A stretch of 64,000 nucleotides of DNA. Source: Glycine soja. Its lineage: Eukaryota; Streptophyta; Magnoliopsida; Fabales; Fabaceae. Below the pieces are notes generated by a model. That model ran no database searches. It was not told where the DNA came from and worked only from the letters and a program-made list of their open reading frames with translations. The translations under genes were made by a program, and so were the position numbers. Below are positions 43,880 through 56,083 of the stretch, piece after piece. Location of the stretch: NCBI RefSeq assembly GCF_004193775.1, contig NC_041019.1:36470150-36534149 (forward strand). Reading direction: 5' to 3'. Each line of letters begins with the position of its first letter. Position 1 is the stretch's first letter.

Positions 43880-45678
43880 GGATTTAGCAATATGTTTGTT
43901 TGTGTATGAAAGGTATGTATTTTTATAATATCTTACGACATCAACCTATGCTTCGACATGGTATGCGTGCACACATGCACGAGCAAAATTTATCTATTAT
44001 GTTAGTTGAAATTGGAGGTGATGACTCAACAAAAGTTAAGGAAAACCAAAGAAAACAACTAGCGATGATAGTTTCCTTATTTCTCTATGTGCATAAGGGA
44101 AGAAAGGAAGGGGCACGGTTACAAAGAATCCGGTGATTTTCTGCATTCAAGGCCCTTGGTAAGAGTCACATGTCATGACTCTTGGTGAAGAGTCACATCT
44201 CATGTTTGTTGCGCATCTATTCATACTTTCACTTCATATGAGTGAACACAAAATCTCATGAAAGGATACAATCTTTAAATAATTTTGAAAATTTCACATA
44301 ATCACCCACCATTTTAAAAATATATATGAACCAAATGGTTTTTGATTAAACATACTCAAGTTAGTGCACAAATCACGTTCATCAATTAATCATACAACTT
44401 AATGAACAAAATACCTCTCACCTTTTTTAACAAAACAACCAAATCCCATGATTCTGAAAATCACATGGTTTTAGATAAAAGTGAGTATTGGTTAAACAAC
44501 TAAAACAACAACAAACATACAAATAGAGAATCAAGAAGATGAAAGTATAAAAAAATTGTTGATAGTACAAACTAAATATCTCTCACCACAAGCAACCAAT
44601 AAACAAATCAAAGATTTAGATTTAAGAATTATGTATCCTGAATTGGCTCACAAAATTCCAACTCAATCCAATATTTAATGAAGTCGTAAATGCATTTTTA
44701 CTATGGCTGCACATGAAACTACATGAATAACAAAATCCCACTTCCTACTCTTAGAGAAATTTTTCTATGTACCTTCCTCCATTACTCACACCATTTGTTG
44801 AACATATGTACCTTTGGTATCATTTTACTACCTCGGTTGTTCAAGAGAAATCGGTTTGATCTTTTAGATGTTTCAAACTTTTTAAAGTCATTCCATAAGG
44901 AAGGAACTTTGTCAATGATTCAAGATAGAATCATTAACTTTCATCTACATCCATATTGTGTTTGTTCGTAGATATTAAGCATACATTGAATTTATGCACT
45001 TGTTTCATAAAAGGCCTACTATCACTCATCCGATAATTATAAAAATAATTGACAAGAAATTTCTTATTTGTTCCCATCACGTAGTTTAAAAAAAAGTGTC
45101 ACACACGTACCTTTTAAGATGTGTCCCATTCAAATATAACCATCATACTTGTTTTCTAACGGGCTTTAGCAATGATCTCATCTTCCCTATTGGTTGGGAT
45201 TGGGGTGTTGAAGACATACATACCTTTTTCAAGGTGTGATGATTGGAGACGCCACTTCAAAAATAAAGAAATACCTGTTAAATTGAGTGTGATGATAATG
45301 CAAGAAAGAACAAAAACCAAATTAAGAAAAGTGCAATTTTCCATGGTATGAATATAAAACACTAACCATTAGGCTCGACTCATCCCTAACAATATATGTA
45401 GATATTGGATGGAATATAGTGTACAAAGAATCTGGTGACTCCTTTATTTTTAGTGTACAAAGAATCTGGTGACTCATCCCTAACAATATATGTAGACGCC
45501 ACTTCAAAAATAAAGAAATACCTGATAAATTGAGTGTGATGATATTGCAAGAAAGAACAAAAACCAAATTAAGAAAAGTGCAATTTTCCAAGGTATGCAT
45601 ATAAAACACTAACCATTAGGCTCGACTCATCCCTAACAATATATGTAGATATTGGATGGAATATAGTCTACAAAGTAT
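43880..45678. other. spacer block, first part, copy B: no gene seen
   Basis: Matches 15012-16850. It contains 28-bp minisatellite units at 44155-44205 and a local duplication at 45260-45360 and 45495-45620 (minus-strand frames 45156-45362 and 45322-45609). No gene is recognised. Confidence 0.5.
45250..45665 (+). repeat. local direct duplication in spacer, copy B
   Basis: GACGCCACTTCAAAAATAAAG through GGATGGAATATAGT is present twice, starting at about 45248 and 45495. Copies 1 and C have it once. Confidence 0.75.
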
Positions 45679-45810
45679 CAGGTTTGAATGGAGGACATTT
45701 TAAGAATAACCTTACTTTCTACTTGAGATTAGTAAAATTAAATGATTTCAACTAACTTTCTTAATTTATGGGAAGTAATTATTTTTGCTTATATATGAGA
45801 CCAGAGAGAG
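45679..45810 (+). mobile_element. Stowaway-type MITE, 5'-truncated, copy B
   Basis: Right 132 bases of the element at 16848-17137, ending CCAGAGAGAG|TA. The left half was lost, with CTACAAAG joined to TATCAGG. Confidence 0.75.
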
Positions 45811-45824
45811 TATTAATCTTTGAC

Positions 45825-45859
45825 GTATATATATGTGTATATATATATATATATATATT
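45825..45859. repeat. (TA)n microsatellite with interruption
   Basis: TATATATATGTG followed by a TA run; counterpart of 17155-17194. Confidence 0.9.
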
Positions 45860-48800
45860 CTATAATTCCTTCCAATTATGTGAATTTCAATTGGAAACTG
45901 CAAAAGTTTATGTCATGGTGTTATGTTATTTTGTGTCTACATATTTCTAACCTAATAAATATAATATAGATATCGATATAAGTAATTAAACTCATTAAAA
46001 AGGACTAACCTAATTTATGTATAATGTGCAACCATATCTACTCATCATTCAAAAGTAAATAGCACAATATATGAAGATCTTTTATCCCTACCAAAAGCAA
46101 CAAGGAATTTTTTATGCAACTCAAAATTAATTTTCCTTCTAAATAAACTTTTACATTAAACTGAAAAAATTTAGGAGAGAATGTCCATTAAACTGTAGAT
46201 TTGTCAACAAAAACGTACTTTACTAGTTAATAGACTTAATTGTACATTTGATGTCTTTACTTTATTGGTTTTCTTAGGAATGTTCATAAACTGATTTTAT
46301 CAAATAACTTAATGAATAAATCAAGCAAAAAACTGAAAATCAAATAAACCAAAAGTCGAACAAATTAAAATTTAATAAACCCATCTGTTTTGAATAAAAT
46401 CAGATTTTGGATTTCATTTTAAAATTCAATCTAATCCCCCCCCAAACCAAATCTAAGAGCCCATACTCATGGAGGATAACCTCCCAAACCAAAATAGACA
46501 TTAAAGAAAATAGAACCTCCCAATACCTTGAGAGATTTGAAGTCTTCTAGAGTTCAAGAAAATGCAAAACAAAATGGATTGATGAAAAACCCTTGTCTGC
46601 TAGAGCTTCCTCCTTGAATTTGATGTCCAAGGGACAAGATTTGAGTTGTAAAGGTGAGAACGTGACGTAGGATGACCATGAAGTTAGAGAGAGAACACCA
46701 GGCAAGAGATAAAAGCTGTCTTATCTCTCCTAAAACTCTAGAAGTGGCCGTGCATGAATGAAGACGAAGGGAGAGTGTTTACATTTCTTGTATTGTAACC
46801 CTACATCTTGGGGTTTTGGGCCGAGCCCCATTGGCCCATTAGGTTTTTGGGTCCAAATTTGTTTCATTAGGATTAATTAAAGTTTCATTATTCATCTTGC
46901 AAGAGACTTTAATCTTCTATCTTTCATTATATTCTACTCCTTCCCATTCCATTATAATTGTAATGTAAGAGAAAAAAAATCAAAATAATTGTCATTTTAG
47001 CTTTTTAATGTAACATTAATCAATTTTTTACTTATATTCTTAAAATATTAATGGTAGACAAAACAAAATCAATAAATGAATTAATGATGACCTCTAGTTT
47101 CCTGATATATTAAAAAATTATTCTAGATTCCTATCGTTAGTTAAGTGATAACGTGTCTATTAGAAATTTTAAAATATAATTTCATGGGATTTGTGAAATC
47201 ACCAATCTATATTTATAAACTAAATTACAATTTCTAATAGTTAAAACTCACCTAAATCAATTAAAGATGAGTTTTTTGAATCCTAGAACCTTGTTGTGTC
47301 TCACCTCAATGCTTTTAGAAAAAAGATCAAATATATTAATAATTGGATGGGCAATAGACACAAGAAGTGCCATAGCACCAAGCCTTAGTGAGTTCAAACA
47401 AATGCAAAAGTAAAATAAATCCACAAAGTTACTCACCCATGGTACACCTTCATGAATCTGCCTCCCTTCCTAATATCCTGTATGCACCATCGAATACATA
47501 GACCCACCTCTATGCTTAACACAATGTTGACCTCTCGTTCCCCTTTTTCAAAGTTTCAAAACGCTTCCCACTATCCTCGAACTCAGAAGTACAAATTTAA
47601 TCTTTTTAGGCTAAATTAACGTTAATTGTTTTTCCATGTAGAACCACTAACCATCTTTCATCACAAGGATCTTGAAAATAAAATACCTGTTTAGCTTGTT
47701 TCGAGACGGAGGGAGTAATCTATTATTAGTTAGCTTCAATTAAGACAATTAAGGTTAATTAAATTCTAGTTAACTAATTAATAATTAGAAACATTAATTA
47801 TATTAGGTCTTTGTCTATTTAAATTATTTATATTAGGCCTACACTAATTTATTAGTTAATTTGGTGTTCAAAACTCTAATTTCTAAGGTTTTGACTAAAC
47901 TTGTATCTTTTTACAAAATTGTCATAAATTGGTCGACTTACAACTCCTTACTTTGACTTTGGTTGACTGTTTTTGACATTTGGAGGGCTAAGCCTAAATC
48001 AAATCACTCTTAAAACCTTTACTTCAATTTCTAATTTATGAAACCTACTACCAAATCGACTCATCATCCAAAATTAAATAGTAAATAGTATAAGAAGATC
48101 TTTTATCTATACCAAATAAAACATTAGTTATGATGGAATTCAAAATTTCTTTACCTTCAATTTTTTATCTATGAAACCTTTACTTAAAACTAAAAAAGAT
48201 AACATTGATTTGACCAACTTTTTTTACCCTTCACATACACACACACACAAAAAAAAATGTTGTCCCTTTTATTGAATTTGTACCTATATATCTGGCTCAA
48301 TCCTGTAGCTTCCTCCTTTAGAAGGTAGGTTGGATTCATGTTACTTTTTTATGAAACCCAACCCTAAACAACTTGGTCACAAACAAGTTGATTTTGATTA
48401 AGTGAATTGGTTCTGAACATCTAAATTTGTTTTAAACTTTTTAAAACTGAGGTTTTAAATAAGCACAAACTACAAATTATGAAAAATCACCTTGAAGCTA
48501 GTCACTTAGCTGGTGCATCATGATTGTGTTATGGTGATATTGCTTAACAATTAAGTACTTAATCTCAATAAGTCAACAACGACATTCGAAGAAATCGAAA
48601 TACGTTATGGAGGGGATGTCCTATAGTCAATGTGTGGAGGGCAATAGAAAGAATTGGAAACCTTAATCTGATGCTAAGTGTAGAGAGTGAGAGAGAGAAT
48701 GGGAACTTAGTAACTCATGAAAGACTTTGAAGTCTGAACAAGTTAGTGAATGTGTTATCACCAGTATTTAAACTTTTAAATATAAAAAATATGTAAACAT

Positions 48801-49530
48801 ATAAACAACAATAGTAATTTTAAAGACATGTCACATCAATGGGTCTATGGGTTTGGTTCATGGGTTTGAATGAGTTTGAACAAGTTGGAGTTGACCACTA
48901 GGCAAGTGTACCTATACAAATAGTTAAAAATCTATGTAGAGTATCGTTACCACAACAACTTGTCTCAATGCCTAGAACTTTCAATTTATCCACTATTTAA
49001 ATGAACAAAATTTCATTTGATTGATTTGAAATTAAAACTTGATTTTTTATCGACTAGATTAAACAATCTCTAAAAATAAAAAAGTTATATTTTTCATTAA
49101 ATATGATTCAAATAGAGTTTGAGAAAATTTATATTATTTAAACCATTATGACTCATGAAATACCCAAAACATCAATCTCATATAATAAAAGAGGTGTTCT
49201 ATCCCAATTTCATAGTTCATGGTTAAGGAGACATCATTTCTTCTTGTCCCCAATTTCTTGGAAAAAATATTCTGAATTTTACAACTTACCACATATCCTT
49301 AGAAAGATAAATCATAAAATCTTGATACATATAAAGCAAGCCTCTTATAAAATTAATATATTAAAACAAATCCCTAGGTCATAACACATCAACCATCCAA
49401 TTTCAATTCCAAATAAAATCATGACTTTCCAATCACAGTCTATTCTCACATCATTCAAATGGTTGGACTGGGCACAATAAACATTAAGAGTAAAAAAGTA
49501 CACAATAAAATAGGATAGAACTTATCAGTT
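45860..49530. repeat. spacer block, rest, copy B
   Basis: Matches 17195-21270. It lacks the 17840-18510 region and has about 300 bases at 48905-49225 not seen in the other copies. The possible Stowaway-like element lies at 46937-47715. No gene is seen. Confidence 0.6.
46937..47715. mobile_element. possible Stowaway-like element, copy B
   Basis: Ends (TA)CTCCTTCCCATTCC and GAGACGGAGGGAG(TA), as at 19002-19758. Contains an extra CCCTTTTTCAAAGTTTCAAA stretch near 47540. Confidence 0.35.
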
Positions 49531-49534
49531 GATG

Positions 49535-49960
49535 ATGTTTTTCGGTCGACAATGGTCAAGGCTATTTTTGGTCGATGCCATGGCCATTTTTTAGCTGACA
49601 TATGCTTGGTTTTTTGGTCGACATCAAGCTAGGGTTTTTGCCAAAACCATTTTATGGATATTTTTTTGTTCAAATAGGCTAGGTTTTCAGTCAATGTTAG
49701 TCATTGTTATTTTTATGTTGACATCAGCTAAGTTTGTTTTCTGTTGATGGCAGCTGAGGGTTTGTTCAACTGACGTAGGCCAAGCTTTTTCTCATCAACA
49801 TTAGTAGGTGCTACTTTTTAACCGATGTCAAGCAAAAAAATATCACCAGCCTATGTCGTCCAAGAAAGTCCAAGTCGGCGTTTGCCAAAAAATTGCCCCA
49901 ACTGACATCCGATCAAAAATAGTCTCGATTGATGTCGATAAAAAAAATAATTGAAAATGA
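49535..49960 (+). repeat. degenerate GGTCGACATC minisatellite, copy B
   Basis: Copy of 21275-21690. After CAAGAAAGTCCAAGTCGGCG it continues into unrelated DNA instead of the CACTA-1 end. Confidence 0.65.
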
Positions 49961-50168
49961 CTTTCGAATCGTTCAAAAGTAAGTAAAACTTGGAAATTCC
50001 GCAGCACGGGATTAACTTAGGTCGAACTCAGAAATATGATTCAATATCATTCCTATGTTCATTCGCTTATAAATAGAAATGGGGAAATTTTTTTGAATAG
50101 TTGTATGCGACTATAAAGGAATGCGAAAGCACACAAAAACATGGATGAAGAAAAAAAATAGAGCAACA

Positions 50169-50405
50169 TTACAAGTGATGTTTAATAGCATCAATCCAAT
50201 TTACCAAGTCACAAGATTGGCCTCCTAGATGCCTTTTGACCATTAAAAGGTTCCTTTCTTCTTGGGAGTCAATTTCTTCACTTGATTCTTCCCCTTTTGC
50301 TTCTTCACTTTCACTAGAGGAAGGTGAAGTAGTAACCTCATCTTGGCTACTATAAATGTCTTGGCCCTTCATAATCATGGTTTTCTTTAGTTGCCAAACG
50401 GTCAT
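50169..50405 (-). pseudogene. Ty3/gypsy gag-pol junction fragment
   Basis: Minus-strand open frame with an acidic Ser/Glu linker (SSSESEEAKGEESSEEID) followed by ERNLLMVKRHLGGQ. In legume Ty3/gypsy polyproteins an acidic stretch followed by LLMVRR-like residues sits between the gag zinc knuckle and the protease. The match is by pattern and memory. No LTR, protease or reverse transcriptase is nearby, so it is a fragment. Confidence 0.45.
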
Positions 50406-50504
50406 GTAAAAGTTTCCATGAAAAAGTCAAGACTTTTTTCAGAGAGTTGCTCTTCCAGACAGACTTAAACACAGTTTCATTTTAATCAACATTTATGAGA
50501 TTCA

Positions 50505-50870
50505 CACATCAATTGGATTGGATTGATTTTGAAGAGAAAATTGTTTCAATCCTATGTTTTGCTTATTGAGCCTTTTTTTGTTTCTCAACTTGTCTTCCAA
50601 CCATTTATTCAAGAGAAGAAAAACAAAAAGAAAAGACGCCTTTTGCTTCAATTTTTCCGAGGTGATCGACAACTTGGATTTCAATTTTTCCGACTATTTA
50701 TTGGAGTAAATCGGCTAATAAATATACCTAGAAAAGTCAGATAGTAACAAAATCACAATTGAGACTATTAATTAGTAAAGTATATGTATATGGTTAAAAG
50801 ATCTTCAGTGTTAATCATTGAATTACTAGTATGTGGCACACTCTTTTTCCTAGGATTCTTTAATTACTAG
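50505..50870 (+). repeat. second copy of the 30.3-kb island segment
   Basis: Matches 30320-30690, including CCGAGGTGATCGACAACTTG. It breaks at 50870 (TTAATTACTAG), where CACTA-1 interior (ATAAATTAATGAAATTTTAA) begins. Confidence 0.75.
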
Positions 50871-51639
50871 ATAAATTAATGAAATTTTAAGATACTATTA
50901 GTATTTAATTTGAATTTGGTGTTTACTCTTATTTTAATTGCCACTGCCGGCTTCTGCACCCTCCTCTCCGCCTTCTGCTACACTGAGTTTGTCGTCGACA
51001 TGCCCGTTGCCGACGGCGCCTTCAGCTACCTCCATGATAACTGCTAAATAATTGTATTTTGATAGTAGAAAATTAGTCAAATATTGGCTTGAAATTAATT
51101 ATTTAGCAGTTATTTGTGATTAAAAGTTAGAAAATTAATTAAATTGAATTTTTGGGTGCAGATATAAAAATTGGAGGTGTAACAAGCAAAAAGGGCAGAA
51201 AAATTGAAGAAAAGAAGAAAATTTGAAGAAGGCCCAATCCAATACGCGCGCTCAGCGCGCGTCACGGGCTAAGCGGGCCAGGAAGTACACGCGCTAAGCG
51301 CAGGGTGTCACGCTAAGCGCGCCTACGAAGGCCCAAAGCCCACTTCAGCAGCTATAAATAGAGAGTCAGTCCAAGGGACAGAAACACACCACCACAGAAC
51401 CCTCTCTCCTAGGGGTTTCATTTACTCTCTTTCTTTCTTTCACCTCCTTCTCATTCTCATTGTAAAGCCCTCGTGACCATGAGTGGCTAACCCCCTAGCT
51501 AGGGCCTGGCAGGCCTAAAAAGCCAATGATGTATGGAACATTTCAAGAGTTATCAATAAAAAGAGGAATTTCCTCCAGGTTCTTTATTTATTTACCGTTC
51601 TTTCTTTTTACATCTTGTATCTCTGAACTTGCTTTCTGT

Positions 51640-51985
51640 TAGGGTTTAGTCCACTCGGGAGAGGGTAAAGCCTAATTAGGGGTAAGGAATGAATACTTGA
51701 ATCTGTTTTAAGGGTTAGGCCACTCGGGAGAGGGTAACGCTTAAGAGAACACTAAAAGGAGGAAATTATCGGGTTATCTTTTAGAGGGTTTTTCCTTCCA
51801 GTTTCTTTTATCTGCTTTTCTTTCTTGCTTATTCTGCATCTCGGACTTTGTTTTCTGTTAGTCTTTAGGCCACTCGGGAGAGGGTAAAGCCTAATTAGGG
51901 ATAAGGAATGAATGCGTGAATCGGTTTTAAGGGTTAGACCACTCGGGAGAGGGTAACGCTTAATAGAACACTAAAAGAAAGAAAT
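51640..51985 (+). repeat. direct repeat inside the 1.57-kb LTR
   Basis: CCACTCGGGAGAGGGTAA occurs four times, in two larger repeats of about 130 bases (51640-51770 and 51858-51985) that include CCTAATTAGGGRTAAGGAAT. Confidence 0.85.
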
Positions 51986-52264
51986 TATTGGGTTAGCATG
52001 ACTTAATGCCCCAATACCCATGCTTTAGCAAACATCTAGAATGTAATCCTAATGCATCTTAGTTATTGAGTCTTCGCAAAGGGCATTTGGAAGATAGGTA
52101 ATTAAGGTAGGCTTGTCATCGTGAGGCATCAGGGGCAAGTAGATGGATAGATGTGGGGCAGAATTAGTTCACTGGTATTAATAACAGACAAATCCTGAAT
52201 CCATATATCTAGGCTGATTAGACTGGTTAGGTTTTAGCAATTTTATTATATAGATTTTATTTAT

Positions 52265-52490
52265 TTGAATTTCGTAGAAGTAGTTATCTTTATCATATCT
52301 CAATTTAAATATTTTATCTTTTATTTTGATCTTTCAATCTTTTATCTTTTCTTTTATCTTCTAATTTTATCTTTAAGTATCTTATCTCTTCTTTTCTCTT
52401 CTAAGTTTATCTTTAAATATCTTATATTTCTTTACTTTATCTTCTATCTTTCTTTATCTTTTATTTTAAATTCTTATCTCTTGCTTTTAA
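52265..52490 (+). repeat. (TATCTTTTATTTT) pyrimidine-rich tract in the LTR
   Basis: Irregular run of TTTTATCTT-type words. The open frame across it is low complexity and not a gene. Confidence 0.7.
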
Positions 52491-53163
52491 ATTGGGTTTG
52501 CATTATCTAAGTACAAACAAAGTCCCTGTGGATTCGACACTCGGACTTCCGAGAACTTTACTACTTGTAACGATTTGGTACACTTGCCAATGAGTTAACA
52601 CTCCACGTCACCTTTGGTCTGTGCTTTCCAATGTCACCGTCGCCAGAGGCTTGACGACGTACCTAGGCACCACAATCGGAATCTCCTCCACCAAATGGCA
52701 CCTTACGGTGCCGTCTCTTCCCAAAGGCTTCAACGAAATAGACTTCGTTGCTGTCGCCGTCATTTTGCTCATGACTCTCGTCATCTGCTACAGGTGCTTT
52801 CCACAGTTCTTACAATGAAGCTTCATTCTCTATCTTGAGACTCTTGTGTTATTAATTACAGTATAAACCTTAGGGTTTTCTCATTCCTATCTTCTACAAA
52901 TTCTCCTACAAGGCTAGAAATATTTCTAAGCCAATATATACCAGATTTTGATTTTGATTCTTTTAGCATGCAACTCTATATTAATGTTGCTGCATTGTAA
53001 TGATCACATCTGCAACTTACTGAAATGCGGCGCAGCTTAGGCATTTGAATACTTTTTGAATCACTGTATTTGGCGTATTTGGTTTGGCCGTTAGCCAATT
53101 CAATGCGTGGATATATATCGCATACCTACACAAACACACCTACACCGGAGATATATATCAGTT

Positions 53164-53453
53164 ATGGCTTTGTGTTCAGTTTTTCTTAATTTTCATCTTC
53201 TGCTTTTTGTTTGTTTGACCATAGAAGCGTTAGGTGTGGCAAAGCCTTCAGTAGCTAGTTACCTTAGCCAGGAGATACTGGCAGAGCAAGAAGCTGATAG
53301 AGTGCATGGATTACCTGCGCAGCCTCCGGTGAAGTTCAAGAATATGGTGGTTATATCACTGTCAATGAAACTCAAGGCACAACACTGTTCTATGGTTTTT
53401 CGAAGCCACTCGCAAACCAGAACAAAAACCCGTTCTCTTATGGCTCAATGGAG
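53164..53453 (+). pseudogene. SCPL carboxypeptidase first exon, copy C
   Basis: ATG at 53164 begins MALCSVFLNFHLLLFVCLTI, a signal peptide, then [20 protein letters not shown]. It has the shared one-base loss near VKF and a private loss near TTCTATGGTTTT that breaks LFYWFF. It ends WLNG at a donor. Non-functional. Confidence 0.83.
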
Positions 53454-53719
53454 GTACTTTTTTTTAATAACCCAACTCTTCATGTATATATTTATATTGC
53501 AATCGTTTTTATTTAGTGTTCACTCTCATGACTAATACATGATAACTTAACGAAAGGTAAGGGTAATTTCTAGTGAATTAAGCTTTTAAATCTTATAGGC
53601 TGGTTTAGTCTTTATCTTTTGATTTTAACATGTATTAAAAGGAATAGAGAGAGATGAATTTCATGATAATTTATGGAAATGAATGGAAGATAGTAGTTAT
53701 TTCACACTTAAATTATAGG

Positions 53720-53955
53720 GATGCTGATTGTAATCAAGCATTCAATTTTTCTTGATGTCAAGAATCACAAACCAGAAGGTTAGGAAGTGAGTGCAGTAGG
53801 AGTAAACATTGATAATCACATGAATGAAGGCAGTGGCTGGATTAACTCAGCCTAACAATGCAAAGCCTATTGTTGATTCCAGTTTTTCCAAGGCTAAACC
53901 AGAAGATTCTTTGGACCCACAATTCAAACCGCCACAAGCTTCACAACTTGTTTTT
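53720..53955 (+). pseudogene. unassigned captured fragment, copy C
   Basis: Counterpart of 37455-37690 with the frame KPIVDSSFSKAKPEDSLDPQ. Confidence 0.4.
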
Positions 53956-54372
53956 GTCTTCACTATTTTATTCTTGTTTGGTTGCTCAAATTAAATGTAT
54001 TGTTCTAATTTTTTAACATTGCTATGTTTCTTTGTAGGGGAAAACACACCCAACTCAACTTTTTTTGCTTTTGATGTCCACCCCAACCCAATTATGTGTG
54101 TTTAAGCTGTATTAGCAGTGTGATTTGTTATATTTTGTGAAAACTGGGAATTTCATTCTGTAATTGTCTATTTGTGTACTGGGCTGGCTTTATTGTAGAA
54201 GCAAAGGAGACACTCTTGTTTTGTAACTGCCTTTTCTCTCACTCTGGTGTCTTATAGATGAAAATGTATGTTTCTACCATTTTTCTTTGTTTTCAAAATT
54301 AATACACTAATTTCAATTGAACCTTTCTCTTTTATATTGGGATATGATTGATGTTTAATAGCTTTGTCACAG

Positions 54373-54709
54373 CTTAGAGGGCAATGCTAGTGCACTCACA
54401 AATTTTGAGGTCCTTGATTTCTTACGAGCTAAAGGAGCTTCAAAGGATCCAACAAGAGTTATTGCCAAAGTAGCGCAGTCTGAATACAAGGTTAGATTTG
54501 ATTTTTCTAATAAATGGGAATATTTGTAAGTTTTATTGGTAGATGAATGTTCTGTATATCTAGCAGGTTTATGATTATTTGGTTGACACTGCTGCCTCTA
54601 TTCAAACAAGAGAGAGCATCAATGAGTTCTTGACAAGTGTTAAATAGTACGACCTGGCAAAACTGAGGCTCTGAACATTGGGCCAGCTGCTGATTTTGAA
54701 CTATACCCA
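54373..54709 (+). pseudogene. RPC9 fragment, two exons, copy C
   Basis: Exon 54373-54490 reads LEGNASALTNFEVLDFLRAK and GASKDPTRVIAKVAQSEY, open. Exon 54567-54709 reads VYDYLVDTAASIQTRESINE, SVK, stop (the TAG shared with copy B), then loses bases around CTGGCAAAACTGAGG and the NILNI part, so the frame shifts. More decayed than copy B. Confidence 0.83.
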
Positions 54710-56026
54710 GTAAGTATCCATATTTTGATTTTCCAATTTATGTTACACCTAAGCATTTAGTTAGAAGTTTTTCGCTCTGCAATTTTTTAGCTATGACCAC
54801 ATTGTCAACAAATTATTTAAATAAATACATATGATTTGTATGTCTATCAAATTGATATAATGTATCAAATTTTAAAATTCAAAATTCAAATTTAAATTGA
54901 GATAGACTAAATTTAAACAATAGGGAGAAATAAAAAACTTAAAAATAAATTAGTGTGGCATACTTGAGATAGGAGAAGTTATGTAGCTTATCATGAAAAA
55001 GAGTGAGTAGTTCCTAATATTCTCTTGTTCAAGAGTCAATACTTTTATAAGGGTGAATTTATGCATCAAAATATAAAATGTTGGTCCCGAGTTAAATTTT
55101 AAAGTGAAGCTTCATCATCTTTGCATTCCAACATTGAAACGGTTGGGATGGCCCATGCATTCCAGCTTTAATAGATGTACATGTGTGATATTATAAAGTT
55201 GGAAAGCCTTCCCTACCCCTCTAAATCTACCCCAAAGTAACTTTTTGATAAAAATATTTATTTTTATTTTAATATTATTTGTTAATTAATAGTATTACAA
55301 ATAGTTGCATTGTTTCATTGAACTTGATTTACATCATGGAGGAGGATAAAAGCAATGCATATATAAATTTAACCTACACTTCTTTTTAAGTTGTCAAATA
55401 ATTAAAAATCCCTTTTTATATAGCTTTTAAAATATTTATTATTTCCTATTAAAAATATCTATTATTAAAATTAAAAAATTAATATTTATCATAATTTATG
55501 ATTTAATAATAATAATAAAATATTCTCCTAGTATATATACATATTATTTTCTATTACTTTTTTTAATGCAAAGCTATATAAAAAGGCATAGATATTGTAT
55601 TAGTTGGTACTTAGTATTTATATTGCTGTCTCACTTGACCAAATTTTATATATTGTTCACCAAACAAGTAAAGTAAATTATATCTTCCCCTGCTATTGGT
55701 TGTTTGTATTCAATGTTCTGTTTGTTCCAGCATATCACAAGTAAAGTAAATTATATTGCTTAAAGGTTTTTGTGGCAAGTCACTTGCTTTCTTTCCCTCA
55801 AGGTGAGTTTCTTTTTGTTCCAGCATATCACAATCCTCAGCATTTTGGCAACTATTTGTTCCAAGTGATCCCACATTGGATCATTTCCTCCCTCCCCTTC
55901 AAGGCGATGATAATTCATAATATGAGGATTTTTACATTGACGTTGTCTATGTTCTGTTTCTTTTTGTTCCCCATGATTGTAAGTATTCCTTCACTATTGA
56001 CATTGTTATTCTGTAAATTGCACAGG

Positions 56027-56083
56027 ATGTTTCTACTACAATACCTGCCGAGGAAGAGCATATCTGGGGTGCATTCTTCAAGG
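56027..56083 (+). pseudogene. exon-like fragment of an unassigned captured gene, copy C, shortened
   Basis: Only the last 19 codons remain (YLPRKS or, in the old frame, VPAEEEHIWGAFFK). The donor GT has become GC, and about 55 bases before it are deleted compared with the others. Confidence 0.35.

Larger units (their letters stand above)
51035..52600 (+). mobile_element. solo LTR, 1566 bp, with CTCCA target duplication
   Basis: It starts TGATAACTGCTAAATAATTG and ends CCAATGAGTTAACA, with CTCCA on both sides (51030-51034, 52601-52605); the empty site in copy B reads CTCCG. A TATA box (CTATAAATAGAG, about 51353) and AATAAAAAGAGG (about 51556) suit a forward promoter and polyadenylation signal. 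CTAAGCGCGC-rich sequence near 51245-51330 and the GATTCGACACTCGGACTTCC end are familiar from legume Ty3/gypsy (Ogre/Tat-like) LTRs; that class is inference. No internal coding region remains. Confidence 0.88.
50936..52793 (+). pseudogene. CAT transporter fragment split by a solo LTR, copy C
   Basis: Left part 50936-51034 reads ATAGFCTLLSAFCYTEFVVD then MPVADGAFSYL. Right part 52606-52793 reads RVTFG, and after the shared deletion ARGLTTYLGTTIGISSTKWH and KGFNEIDFVAVAVILLMTLV. The LTR sits between codons for SYL and RVTF. Otherwise it is like copy B. Confidence 0.82.

Noticed and set aside
52265..52510. Multi-pass membrane protein in the LTR
   Set aside because: Low-complexity TTTTATCTT repeats produce a Phe/Leu/Ser-rich artefact.
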